The notes under the pieces: model-generated
What the model saw: only the letters and a program-made list of their open reading frames with translations
What the model was told of the DNA's origin: nothing
The model's database searches: none
Part shown: in pieces, positions 1 through 6,318 of the stretch
How positions within the stretch are numbered: the first letter of the stretch is position 1
Layout of the letters: every line of letters begins with the position of its first letter
NCBI GenBank assembly: GCA_003453835.1
Contig: DMMN01000043.1
Location: 503-6,820, forward strand
Reading direction: 5' to 3'
Length of the DNA stretch: 6,318 nt
Source: Bacteroidota bacterium
Lineage (GTDB): Bacteria > Bacteroidota > Ignavibacteria > UBA10030
Program-made: the position numbers and the translations under genes

Positions 1-108
1 ACCGCCATGAGTCTGCGGGCCAGAAACGTTGCGCAGGAGAAGTATTCTTTTGAACGTGTCCTTCAATTGTATGCGCGGCTATTGTTGAATCCAGCGACAA
101 GCACATAA
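1..108 (+). CDS. C-terminal end of a probable GT4-type (group 1) glycosyltransferase, 5' truncated by the window
   Basis: Frame 1 is open from the first base to the TAA at 106-108 and gives 35 residues. The tail contains 'ARNVAQEKYSFERVLQLYAR'. Its pattern of an Arg/Ala-rich helix, then a short '(Y/F)SFE' turn, then a helix ending in 'LYARLL' is how many GT4 glycosyltransferases end ('...ENFSWEKVAEQYLELY' type). Such enzymes transfer sugars from nucleotide donors to growing lipid-linked oligosaccharides at the inner membrane face, which suits the neighbours. The stop codon touches the ATG of the next gene (TAAATG), so the two are probably in one operon and translationally coupled. No catalytic motif lies in the visible part, so the family call rests on the tail pattern and context. 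That this is the end of a real gene is more secure than which family it belongs to. Confidence 0.68.
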   Translation, partial: TAMSLRARNVAQEKYSFERVLQLYARLLLNPATST

Positions 109-1524
109 ATGCCGAAACGATCCGAACGTCTTCTCTTGCTTTTCCTCGACTTCGTCACCATCAACGCGGCGTATGTCGCCTACTACTGGCTCCGCATAGA
201 TAGCGGCTGGTTCTCGTATCCCATCGAGCCCGAGTTGTGGCTCCCGATGGTTGTGGTCTATCTCTATTGGATCCTGCTGTTTTCCTTTTTCGGACTCTAT
301 CGCTCGTGGTATGCGCAGTCCCGGCTTGACGAGCTGATAACGCTCTTTCGTACGATTGCCGCCGGCGTGCTCGTCCTGTTCTTCCTCATCTTTCTTGATG
401 ACGAGGGCGTGAATCCTCAAACGGGGCTGCGAACCCTCATCGTTGTTTATTGGTTCTTACTTTTCGTGTCCGTCAGCAGCGGGCGACTGATTATTCGGGC
501 CATTCAGAAGAAGCTTCTTGAATCGGGCATCGGCACGCGCAACACGCTCATCGTCGGCTGGTCGCACAAAGCCTATGAGCTGTGCGACATGGTGATCAAG
601 TATCCCGCCCTCGGCTACAGACCTGTGGGTTTTGCCAGGGTGAAGAAAGCAACCGGACAGAGAAAAACGAAGCGCGTCGACTACAAAGGGGTTCCCGTTG
701 TCGGGGAGATCGATCAACTCTCCTCGCTCATCGACAAACACGACGTGCGCGAGGTACTGATAGGATTGGACTCAACGGAACACGACAGGTTGCTGGAGAT
801 CATCGAGGCGTGCAACGGCTATGAAGTAGGTCTGAAGATCATGCCGGATATGTACGACATCGTGAGCGGTCAGGCACGCCTGAGCTCGATCTACGGTTTT
901 CCCCTTATTGATGTGATGCCGGAGATCCTGAAACCGTGGGAGGAGTCGCTCAAGCGCCTCGTAGATGTTCTCGTCGCAATGGCGATACTCCTGGTAGGTC
1001 TCCCGGTGTGGTTGATTGTGGCGGTGTTGATCAAGCTGGATTCGCGAGGACCGGTGCTGTACCGGCAAGAGCGTGTGGGAAGAAACGGAAAAGTCTTCAA
1101 GATCTTCAAGTTCAGGTCGATGATGGCGGATGCGGAAAAACATTCCGGCCCTGTCTGGGCGCAGAAAAAAGATCCGCGCGTGACCCGGATCGGCAGGATC
1201 ATTCGCAGGCTCCACATCGATGAGGTCCCGCAGTTTATCAACGTGTTGCGCGGAGACATGAGCCTCGTTGGACCGCGCCCGGAGCGTCACTTCTTCGTCG
1301 AGAAGCTCGCGGCGGAACTTCCGCTCTACAGGCGCCGTCTGAAAGTACGGCCCGGCATCACCGGCTGGGCGCAAGTCAAATACAAGTACGACGAGTCGAT
1401 CGAGGACGTGAAGATGAAGCTGAAATACGATCTCTTCTATATCGAGAACATGTCGTGGCGAATGGATTTGAAGATACTTTTCAATACCTTCTACGTGATG
1501 TTGATGGGGAAAGGGCATACATAG
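109..1524 (+). CDS. Undecaprenyl-phosphate sugar-1-phosphate transferase (polyprenyl glycosylphosphotransferase, WcaJ/WbaP type)
   Basis: 471 residues, a usual length for large bacterial phosphoglycosyltransferases. These move a sugar phosphate from a UDP-sugar to undecaprenyl phosphate at the inner membrane, the committing step of repeat-unit synthesis. Residues 1-130 hold about four hydrophobic segments (near 8-28, 45-63, 83-96, 109-123). Residues 144-270 form a Rossmann-like CoA_binding_3-type domain starting 'RNTLIVG', though its usual glycine-rich turn reads GWSHKA. From 281 comes the sugar-transferase domain: 'LKRLVD', the membrane re-entrant helix (285-308), GPVLYRQERVG (314-324), KFRSM (334-338), the catalytic Asp-Glu dyad in DEVPQ (371-375), SLVGPRPE (385-392), RPGITGWAQV (414-423) and the C-terminal MDLKIL (452-457). 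All core motifs are intact, so it should be active. The first sugar (glucose, galactose or an N-acetylated sugar) cannot be told from sequence. The ATG abuts the preceding stop and no clear Shine-Dalgarno is visible, which fits coupled translation. The N-terminus 'MPKRSERLLLLFLDF' is typical of the family. Confidence 0.95.
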   Translation: MPKRSERLLLLFLDFVTINAAYVAYYWLRIDSGWFSYPIEPELWLPMVVVYLYWILLFSFFGLYRSWYAQSRLDELITLFRTIAAGVLVLFFLIFLDDEGVNPQTGLRTLIVVYWFLLFVSVSSGRLIIRAIQKKLLESGIGTRNTLIVGWSHKAYELCDMVIKYPALGYRPVGFARVKKATGQRKTKRVDYKGVPVVGEIDQLSSLIDKHDVREVLIGLDSTEHDRLLEIIEACNGYEVGLKIMPDMYDIVSGQARLSSIYGFPLIDVMPEILKPWEESLKRLVDVLVAMAILLVGLPVWLIVAVLIKLDSRGPVLYRQERVGRNGKVFKIFKFRSMMADAEKHSGPVWAQKKDPRVTRIGRIIRRLHIDEVPQFINVLRGDMSLVGPRPERHFFVEKLAAELPLYRRRLKVRPGITGWAQVKYKYDESIEDVKMKLKYDLFYIENMSWRMDLKILFNTFYVMLMGKGHT

Positions 1525-1634
1525 CAACGATGGACGGGGGGAGCAGGCGAGACGAGGGGCGGCAGATCAGATGAGGCGGATCAACGGAGCGAGGGGAAAG
1601 AATATCATACGAAAGGGACCGAGGAAGGAAATCG
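1525..1634 (+). other. Purine-rich intergenic leader before the aminotransferase gene
   Basis: This 110-base gap holds no convincing gene. The + strand is about three-quarters purine, with only eight T residues, and carries G runs at 1536-1541 (six G) and 1556-1559 (four G). Two near-repeats end in CGAGGGG (about 1546-1559 and 1585-1595). There is no hairpin followed by T residues, so no intrinsic terminator separates the flanking genes, and no recognisable promoter. It probably acts as an untranslated spacer in a polycistronic mRNA and ends in the Shine-Dalgarno at 1621-1629. Confidence 0.5.
1621..1629 (+). promoter_or_regulatory. Ribosome binding site of the aminotransferase gene
   Basis: GAGGAAGGA contains two Shine-Dalgarno-like cores, GAGG and AAGGA. 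The second ends five bases before the ATG at 1635. It fixes the start, since the product then begins with the usual N-terminus of this family (MNIQMVDLVSQY). Confidence 0.8.
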
Positions 1635-2762
1635 ATGAACATTCAGATGGTTGATCTGGTATCGCAGTACAAGAACATCAAACAAGAGATCGATGAAGCC
1701 GTGCATCGCGTTCTCGATTCCGGGCACTATATCCTCGGCAAGGAAGTCGGTGAGTTCGAATCTGCCGTCGCTCATTATCTGGGTACAAATCACGCCATCG
1801 GATGTGCCTCAGGAACCGACGCGCTGCAAGTGGCCATGATGGCATTCGGCATTGGTCACGGCGATGAGGTGATTACGACGCCGTTCACGTTCGTCGCTAC
1901 GGCGGAGACGATTGCCTTGCTCGGCGCCAAACCCGTTTATGTCGATATTGATCCCCGCACCTACAATATCGACCCGGCTGCCATCGGGGCTGCGATTACC
2001 AAGAAGACGAAGGCCATCATCCCGGTTCACTTGTACGGACACTCGGCCGATATGGATCCGATCATGGAAATAGCCGGCAGGTACGGCATCCCCGTCATTG
2101 AGGACATGGCCCAGGCCATGGGGGCTGAATATAAGGGACGCAAGGTCGGCGGCATAGGGGCGATAGGGTGCATCAGCTTCTTCCCGAGCAAAAACCTCGG
2201 AGCCTTTGGCGACGCCGGGATGGTTGTCACCAACGATGCGGTCCTCGCCGAGAAAGTTCGAATGATCATCGTGCACGGCTCGAAGAAAAAGTACTACCAC
2301 GAACTGCTCGGCGTCAACAGTCGACTCGACACAGTGCAGGCGGCCATCCTCAACGTGAAGTTGAAATACCTGGAAAGCTGGCACGAAGCCCGGCGGAAGG
2401 CGGCGCAACAATACAATCAGTTGTTCCAGGGAAACACTGTGGCGCTTCCCTCTGAAGCATCGTATGCCAGGCACATCTATCATCAATACACCATTCGCCT
2501 GAAACATCGCGATGCGGTTTCCCGGCACCTGGCCGAGAAGAAGATTCCGCACGCCGTTTATTATCCCATTCCTCTTCACCAACAGCAGGCGTTCCTCCAG
2601 GAGGGTTCTGCAAAGGGGGCATTCCCCGTAAGTGAAAAAGCTGCAGATGAAGTCCTCTCGTTGCCCATGCACACCGAGTTGACATCTGAACAACAACAAG
2701 TCATTGTCTCTGCCGTGCTTGAAGCATTGGAAGAACGCGTGGCGGCCCCGGAGACGCGGTAG
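1635..2762 (+). CDS. PLP-dependent sugar aminotransferase, DegT/DnrJ/EryC1/StrS family, WbpE-like
   Basis: 375 residues, normal full length. The family transfers an amino group, usually from glutamate, to a keto group on a nucleotide sugar in the cytoplasm. Visible motifs are ASGTDALQ (58-65, PLP phosphate binding), DEVITTPFTFVATAET (77-92), AKPVYVDIDP (98-107), AIIPVHLYG (127-135), IEDMAQ (155-160; Asp157 should contact the PLP ring nitrogen), FFPSKNLGAFGDAG (182-195, with Lys186 as the Schiff-base lysine), GVNSRLDTVQAAIL (226-239), and VYYPIPLH plus LSLPMHTELT near the C-terminus. From memory the sequence closely follows Pseudomonas WbpE, which makes UDP-GlcNAc(3NH2)A in the route to diacetylated glucuronic acid sugars, and FdtB/QdtB 3-aminotransferases. 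A 3-amino sugar is therefore the best guess, but substrate in this family cannot be assigned from motifs alone. The partner dehydrogenase, oxidase and acetyltransferase are not in the window. The stop (2760-2762) abuts the next start codon. Confidence 0.96.
   Translation: MNIQMVDLVSQYKNIKQEIDEAVHRVLDSGHYILGKEVGEFESAVAHYLGTNHAIGCASGTDALQVAMMAFGIGHGDEVITTPFTFVATAETIALLGAKPVYVDIDPRTYNIDPAAIGAAITKKTKAIIPVHLYGHSADMDPIMEIAGRYGIPVIEDMAQAMGAEYKGRKVGGIGAIGCISFFPSKNLGAFGDAGMVVTNDAVLAEKVRMIIVHGSKKKYYHELLGVNSRLDTVQAAILNVKLKYLESWHEARRKAAQQYNQLFQGNTVALPSEASYARHIYHQYTIRLKHRDAVSRHLAEKKIPHAVYYPIPLHQQQAFLQEGSAKGAFPVSEKAADEVLSLPMHTELTSEQQQVIVSAVLEALEERVAAPETR
2750..2753 (+). promoter_or_regulatory. Probable ribosome binding site deciding a GTG start for the Dpm1-like gene
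   Basis: GGAG lies inside the last codons of the aminotransferase, nine bases before the GTG at 2763 and eighteen before the alternative ATG at 2772. The spacing favours GTG, which also directly follows the upstream TAG and so suits translational coupling. The two starts differ by only three residues. Confidence 0.5.
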
Positions 2763-3500
2763 GTGAACTCGATGACCTCGATCATAAACCGTTGCCTTGT
2801 CGTCATCCCGACGTTCAATGAAGCCGAGAATCTCCCTCGCCTCATTCCCACCATTCTCGACCTGGGCCCCCAGTATGAAGTTCTGGTGGTCGACGATAAC
2901 TCTCCGGATGGAACAGCAGGCCTCGTCAAGGCGATGCAACAGAGCGAGCGCCGCGTGCATCTTCTCGAACGGCCTGAAAAGCTGGGGTTGGGAACGGCAT
3001 ACGTTACGGGCTTCAGGTTCGCGCTCGCGAACGGATATGACAGGGTGTTCGAGATGGACGCCGATTTCTCTCACGATCCAACCGAGCTCCCAAACCTTCT
3101 GAAGAAAACGGAGGAGTTCGATCTTGTTATTGGATCGAGATATATTTCGGGCGTGAACGTCGTGAACTGGCCGATGCGCCGGCTGATCCTGAGCTACGCC
3201 GCGAACCTCTACACGAGAATCATCACCGGCATGCCCGTTCGCGACGCCACCAGCGGCTTCAAGTGTTTTAGGCGCGAAGTTCTGCAGAGCATCAACCTGG
3301 ATTCGATTCATTCCAACGGCTACGCGTTCCAGATCGAAATGGATTTCCTGGCCTGGAAGAAGGGCTATCGCGTGTTCGAAATCCCGATCGTCTTTGTCGA
3401 TCGTCGGGTCGGCGTGTCCAAGATGTCCAAGAACATCGTCTACGAGGCTGCGTGGATTGTGTGGCGGCTGAAGATAAAGAGCTTGTTCGGGATAAAGTAA
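2763..3500 (+). CDS. Polyprenol-phosphate mannose synthase-like GT2 glycosyltransferase (Dpm1 type)
   Basis: 245 residues, the length of a single-domain Dpm1. The family transfers mannose (or glucose) from GDP- or UDP-sugar to polyprenyl phosphate at the cytoplasmic membrane face, making a lipid-linked monosaccharide used by later transferases. Visible motifs are LVVIPTFNEAENL (12-24), VVDDNSPDGT (42-51), the catalytic metal-binding MDADFSHDP (98-106), VIGSRYISG (122-130), DATSGFKCFRR (161-171), the family signature GYAFQIEMDFLAWKKG (186-201), and FVDRRVGVSKMS (211-222). There is no C-terminal GtrA-like membrane domain, so it is the soluble or peripherally attached form; the C-terminal helix with WIVWRLKIKSLFGIK is amphipathic and basic. 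The GTG start touches the previous stop, and ATG at 2772 is an alternative. The exact sugar and the polyprenol acceptor are inferred from the family only. Confidence 0.93.
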   Translation: MNSMTSIINRCLVVIPTFNEAENLPRLIPTILDLGPQYEVLVVDDNSPDGTAGLVKAMQQSERRVHLLERPEKLGLGTAYVTGFRFALANGYDRVFEMDADFSHDPTELPNLLKKTEEFDLVIGSRYISGVNVVNWPMRRLILSYAANLYTRIITGMPVRDATSGFKCFRREVLQSINLDSIHSNGYAFQIEMDFLAWKKGYRVFEIPIVFVDRRVGVSKMSKNIVYEAAWIVWRLKIKSLFGIK

Positions 3501-3668
3501 CATCCCATGCAGATGAGATCCACGAGTTCTGTGGTGGCCTCGCGAAAGGATCTACTTTGACAGCTCTGCCAAACAGACTGCGGCCAGGTCTGCTGTCGTG
3601 GAGCGAGTAAGAAGCCCGACATCTCCCCGGAAGAGCATCAGCGCGAGAGCGTCTCACAGTCCAGATCA
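3501..3668 (+). other. Intergenic region with a possible imperfect stem-loop
   Basis: No gene is seen in these 168 bases. Two nested inverted repeats occur: GACAG (3559-3563) with CTGTC (3593-3597), and inside it CAGAC (3574-3578) with GTCTG (3588-3592). Together they could form a bulged hairpin around a nine-base loop. No T run follows, so it is not an intrinsic terminator. A TTGACA hexamer at 3557-3562 lacks any TATAAT-like partner at the right spacing. This is the longest gap in the window and the most likely place for a promoter or processing site, but none can be named. Confidence 0.35.
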
Positions 3669-5825
3669 GTGTCCTGTCTCATGCCGAGTACAACACGACA
3701 TCGCACTGCTCCTCAACTCTCCGTTGTCATCGTCAATTACAACGTGCGGGAGTTCCTTCATCATGCGCTTGTGTCGTTGCAAAAGGCGATGAAGGGCATT
3801 CGAGGAGAAGTGATCGTCGTTGATAATGCGTCCGACGATGGTAGCGTCGAGATGGTGCGAAAACGTTTCCCGTCGGTGCACCTCATCGCGTCAAAATCGA
3901 ATCTTGGTTTTGCAAAAGCCAACAACCTCGCGTTGAAACGAGCCCGTGGGAAGTACATCCTCCTAATCAATCCGGATACCCTGGTGCAGGAGGACACGCT
4001 TGAGGTGATGCTGAAGTTCTTTGAAGAGAATCAGGATGTCGGTCTGGCCGGCTGCAAGGTATTGAATCCGGACGGAAGCTTTCAACTCCCCTGCCGGCGA
4101 AGCTTCCCGACGCCGTGGGTGGCGTTTACGAAGATTTCCGGTCTCGCAGCGCTTCTGCCGAAATCTCGATTGTTCGGTCAATACAACCTCACCTATCTCA
4201 GCCCGGACGAAACGTATGAGATCGACGCCGTCAGCGGCTCGTTTATGATGGTGCGGCGCAAGGTCTGTGAGCAGGTCGGCGGGCTCGACGAAGAGTTTTT
4301 CATGTACGGCGAGGATCTCGACTGGTGTTATCGCATCCAGAAAGCCGGCTGGAAGAACTACTACGTTCACTCAACGAAGATCATCCACTACAAAGGGGAA
4401 AGCACGAAGCGAAGCAATCTTGACGAGATCAGGACGTTCTATCACGCCATGCATCTCTTCGTCAAGAAACATCTCAGCGAGTCGTCGCTCTTCGCGGCCG
4501 TGATCGGGCTCGCGATCAGTCTGGCCTCGCGCGTCGCAATGCTGAAGTCGCATCTTCGCCCCCTCGCTGTCGCGATCATCGACTTTCTCCTTGTCGACCT
4601 CAGCCTGCTCGTTGGGGAACTCCTCTGGTTCGGAACGTTCATGAGGCTCCCGGTGCATGCCTATCCGATTGTCTACACCGTTCCTGCCGTCATTGTTGTC
4701 GCCAGTCTCTATGTCGCCGGCGTCTATACTCATCAGAGAATGTCCGTTACGCGGACGATGGCGGGAACCTTCCTGAGCTTTGTCTTCGTGTCTGCGCTCG
4801 TCTTCTTCTTCAAGGATTATGGTTTCAGTCGGGGCGTGACGATCATCTCCGGATTCTTGAGCACCCTCTGGTTGCCACTCTGGCGGTTCTCGCTTCGACT
4901 CGGAGGAAGAAGCACGCCGGAAAGTCGGAAGAGCCTCTTTGGAAGGCGAACGCTGATCGTCGGCACGGATAAGTCCGCGCAGGAACTTCTCCGCCGGCTC
5001 CGGACAAGGGTGACCGACGGCTACGACGTTCTCGGATTTATTGATGTCAATCGAAGGCGAATCGGGGAACGTGTCGAGGGTCTCCCCATCGTGGGGAGCA
5101 CCGAGAATATCGGGAAGGTGATTCACGACCTGAAGGTCAACGACGTCATCTTTTCGACGCAGATGCTCTCCTATTCCGATATCCTCTCCGTAATCAGCCG
5201 GACGCGAGAGCAGACGGTCAACTTTCATCTCGTGCCGAACACGCTGGAAGTGATCATCGGTAAGGGGAGCGTGGATTCGCTCGATGAGCTGCCGCTTGTC
5301 CAAATCAGCTACAATATCGAGAAATCCACGAATCGCGTCTTGAAGCGGACATTCGATTTTGCCGTCTCTTCACTCCTCTTGATTTCCGTCTTTCCTTTCG
5401 TATATTTCAAACGAAAACTCTCCGGGTCTGCGAGTTCCGGATTCATCCTCAAACTCCCCTCGGTCCTTTCGGGGACGGAGAGTCTCGTCGGCCCACCGAC
5501 GCATGCAATCTCCCACGCAAACTCCGACGGACAGGTTGGCCCCTTTCTCTCACTGGGAAAACCAGGGCTTACCGGGCTCATTCAACTTCAAGGGAATCGA
5601 CCGCTCACACCACGGGAAGAGGAACAGTACAATCTCTACTACGCGAAGAACCAATCACTGGCTCTCGATATTGAAATTCTTTTGAAAACGATGCTCCAGC
5701 GCCGCGGGCCTGCGTCGAAACCGGGGGAAGATCTCTCGCCCGCCCACGGAGGGGAAGCCGTACGTCACAAGAAGTCAAGACGGACCTCCGCCCTTTTCCA
5801 AAGGGCTGCGGAGAAAGGAGACTAG
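3669..5825 (+). CDS. Fusion of a WbbL-type GT2 glycosyltransferase with a catalytically incomplete polyprenyl glycosylphosphotransferase
   Basis: 718 residues. Residues 15-265 are a GT2 domain of the rhamnosyltransferase/WbbL kind: SVVIVNYN (18-24), [10 protein letters not shown] (50-59), NLGFAKANN (78-86), LINPDT (99-104), [11 protein letters not shown] (187-197), [18 protein letters not shown] (205-222) and HYKGES (240-245). It should add a sugar to a lipid-linked acceptor. Residues about 272-403 are hydrophobic with roughly four to five membrane segments, including the family's 'FSRGV' (386-390). Residues 422-540 are a Rossmann-like domain (RRTLIVG..., [16 protein letters not shown]). From 558 comes a sugar-transferase remnant: [14 protein letters not shown], then, after an apparent loss of about 57 residues compared with the intact paralogue at 109-1524, [15 protein letters not shown] (596-610), [15 protein letters not shown] (630-644) and a well-kept LDIEILLKT (666-674). 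The KFRSM motif and Asp-Glu dyad are absent and GPRP has become GPP, so this half is very unlikely to be an active transferase. The polar tail 675-718 is basic and low in hydrophobicity. Start: GTG 3669 or ATG 3681; neither has a good Shine-Dalgarno. Confidence 0.9.
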   Translation: MSCLMPSTTRHRTAPQLSVVIVNYNVREFLHHALVSLQKAMKGIRGEVIVVDNASDDGSVEMVRKRFPSVHLIASKSNLGFAKANNLALKRARGKYILLINPDTLVQEDTLEVMLKFFEENQDVGLAGCKVLNPDGSFQLPCRRSFPTPWVAFTKISGLAALLPKSRLFGQYNLTYLSPDETYEIDAVSGSFMMVRRKVCEQVGGLDEEFFMYGEDLDWCYRIQKAGWKNYYVHSTKIIHYKGESTKRSNLDEIRTFYHAMHLFVKKHLSESSLFAAVIGLAISLASRVAMLKSHLRPLAVAIIDFLLVDLSLLVGELLWFGTFMRLPVHAYPIVYTVPAVIVVASLYVAGVYTHQRMSVTRTMAGTFLSFVFVSALVFFFKDYGFSRGVTIISGFLSTLWLPLWRFSLRLGGRSTPESRKSLFGRRTLIVGTDKSAQELLRRLRTRVTDGYDVLGFIDVNRRRIGERVEGLPIVGSTENIGKVIHDLKVNDVIFSTQMLSYSDILSVISRTREQTVNFHLVPNTLEVIIGKGSVDSLDELPLVQISYNIEKSTNRVLKRTFDFAVSSLLLISVFPFVYFKRKLSGSASSGFILKLPSVLSGTESLVGPPTHAISHANSDGQVGPFLSLGKPGLTGLIQLQGNRPLTPREEEQYNLYYAKNQSLALDIEILLKTMLQRRGPASKPGEDLSPAHGGEAVRHKKSRRTSALFQRAAEKGD
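5785..5811 (+). other. Hairpin near the 3' end of the fusion gene, just upstream of the accA ribosome binding site
   Basis: GCCCTTT (5790-5796) and AAAGGGC (5800-5806) form a perfect seven-base-pair stem with a three-base loop. With mismatches it can be lengthened by CC/GG pairing at 5785-5786 and 5810-5811. It lies in coding sequence, ends about five bases before the accA Shine-Dalgarno, and has no T tract, so it is not a terminator. It could influence accA translation or mRNA processing, but may be chance. Confidence 0.35.
5814..5820 (+). promoter_or_regulatory. Ribosome binding site of accA
   Basis: AAAGGAG is a strong Shine-Dalgarno ending seven bases before the ATG at 5828. It lies inside the last codons of the fusion gene, so accA can be translated from the same mRNA. 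It is the strongest site in the window, in contrast to the genes at 109 and 3669, which lack a clear one. Confidence 0.8.
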
Positions 5826-5827
5826 GC

Positions 5828-6318
5828 ATGGCAAAGTTGGTATTGGATTTCGAGAAACCGATCCTTGAGCTGGAGCAGAAGATCGTAGAGATGCGGAAGT
5901 ACGCCGACAACCTGGATATCGCCGATGAGATCACAAAGCTCGAGGGGAAAGTGGACCAGCTTCGGGAATCGATTTTCTCCAGTCTCACACGCTGGCAACG
6001 TGTGCAGCTTGCCAGACATCCGGATCGGCCGTATACGCTCGACTACATTCACCTGATGATCGACGACTTCCTCGAGCTTCATGGCGACCGCCATTTCGGG
6101 GATGACAAGGCGATCGTCGGCGGGTTCGGCAAGCTTGCCGGCGAAACGGTGTTGATCCTCGGCCATCAGAAAGGGCGCGACACCAAGTCTAACGTCTTCC
6201 GCAACTTTGGCATGCCGAATCCCGAAGGTTATCGGAAAGCGTTGCGACTGATGCGACTTGCAGAGAAATTCCGCAAGCCGATCATTACCATGCTCGACAC
6301 GCCGGGCGCCTATCCGGG
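5828..6318 (+). CDS. accA: Acetyl-CoA carboxylase carboxyltransferase subunit alpha, 3' truncated by the window
   Basis: 163 full codons are visible, about half of the usual roughly 320-residue protein. AccA pairs with AccD to form the carboxyltransferase that moves the carboxyl group from biotin on AccB to acetyl-CoA, giving malonyl-CoA for fatty-acid synthesis in the cytoplasm. Residues 1-52 begin with the typical [14 protein letters not shown] and form the charged helical N-terminal region. Then come [19 protein letters not shown] (56-74), FLELHGDR (81-88), [12 protein letters not shown] (92-103), GHQKGRDTK (112-120), [17 protein letters not shown] (126-142) and DTPGAYPG at the window edge, all diagnostic of AccA. 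The ATG start has a strong Shine-Dalgarno and gives the expected N-terminus. It follows the fusion gene's stop by two bases, so it is probably cotranscribed with the glycan genes or has a promoter inside them. Identification is secure; only the missing C-terminal half is unseen. Confidence 0.98.
   Translation, partial: MAKLVLDFEKPILELEQKIVEMRKYADNLDIADEITKLEGKVDQLRESIFSSLTRWQRVQLARHPDRPYTLDYIHLMIDDFLELHGDRHFGDDKAIVGGFGKLAGETVLILGHQKGRDTKSNVFRNFGMPNPEGYRKALRLMRLAEKFRKPIITMLDTPGAYP

Noticed and set aside
1571..1654. A 27-codon basic small ORF overlapping the aminotransferase start, and a 14-codon ORF from 1530
   Set aside because: Neither has a convincing ribosome binding site or recognisable product. 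The purine-rich, T-poor spacer makes chance open frames likely.
1809..3503. A 564-codon open frame on the - strand across the aminotransferase and Dpm1-like genes
   Set aside because: It lies opposite two clearly recognisable genes that share one reading frame. Its translation shows no family motifs and is rich in His, Arg and Asp, as expected of an antisense shadow in GC-rich coding DNA.
3520..3534. CCAC/GTGG inverted repeat as a terminator after the Dpm1-like gene
   Set aside because: The stem is only four base pairs with a seven-base loop and no T run after it.
3557..3585. TTGACA as a possible -35 promoter element
   Set aside because: The bases 17 positions downstream read GCGGCC, with no -10-like hexamer at 16-18 spacing. 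A Bacteroidota-type TAnnTTTG element is also only approximate here.
4371..5303. A 310-codon open frame on the - strand inside the fusion gene, and a similar 251-codon one at 772-1527
   Set aside because: Both are antisense to well-supported coding sequence, have charged low-information translations with no recognisable domain, and show no independent start signals.
5391..5500. A frameshift as the explanation for the missing catalytic core of the fusion protein
   Set aside because: About 170 bases would be needed to encode the missing motifs, and they are physically absent between the two conserved flanks. A frameshift would hide such sequence, not remove it. This is a deletion or a diverged form, in frame.

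Overview
The window is part of a surface-glycan (exopolysaccharide, O-antigen or capsule type) biosynthesis locus that runs straight into the housekeeping fatty-acid gene accA. All six genes are on the + strand and tightly packed. The base composition is moderately GC-rich. The undecaprenyl-phosphate-linked glycan enzymes and the form of AccA (with a run like '[19 protein letters not shown]') suggest a Gram-negative bacterium, plausibly of the Bacteroidota/Chlorobiota/Ignavibacteria neighbourhood. That placement comes from remembered family resemblance only and is tentative.

Layout: positions 1-108 hold the last 35 codons of a gene entering from the left, probably a GT4-type glycosyltransferase. 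Its stop abuts the ATG of an intact polyprenyl-phosphate sugar-1-phosphate transferase (109-1524), the membrane enzyme that starts a repeat unit on the lipid carrier. A 110-base, strongly purine-rich gap follows. Next is a PLP-dependent sugar aminotransferase of the DegT/WbpE type (1635-2762), joined with no gap to a polyprenol-phosphate mannose synthase-like GT2 enzyme (2763-3500). A 168-base gap with a weak inverted repeat precedes a 718-residue fusion protein (3669-5825). The window ends inside accA (5828 onward), whose ATG lies two bases after the fusion gene's stop.

Together the genes describe lipid-linked glycan assembly. The transferase at 109 would load the first sugar phosphate onto undecaprenyl phosphate. 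The aminotransferase would supply an amino sugar nucleotide, the Dpm1-like enzyme a polyprenyl-phosphate hexose, and the GT4 and GT2 enzymes would extend the chain.

The most unusual object is the 3669-5825 fusion. A WbbL-type GT2 domain is joined to a nearly complete copy of a polyprenyl glycosylphosphotransferase (membrane bundle, Rossmann-like domain, C-terminal sugar-transferase region). The catalytic core of that copy, including the KFRSM-type motif and the Asp-Glu dyad, has been cleanly lost in frame, while the flanking conserved segments survive. It looks like a pseudo-phosphoglycosyltransferase kept as a scaffold or regulatory partner, in the same locus as an intact paralogue. No RNA genes, mobile elements or CRISPR arrays were seen.
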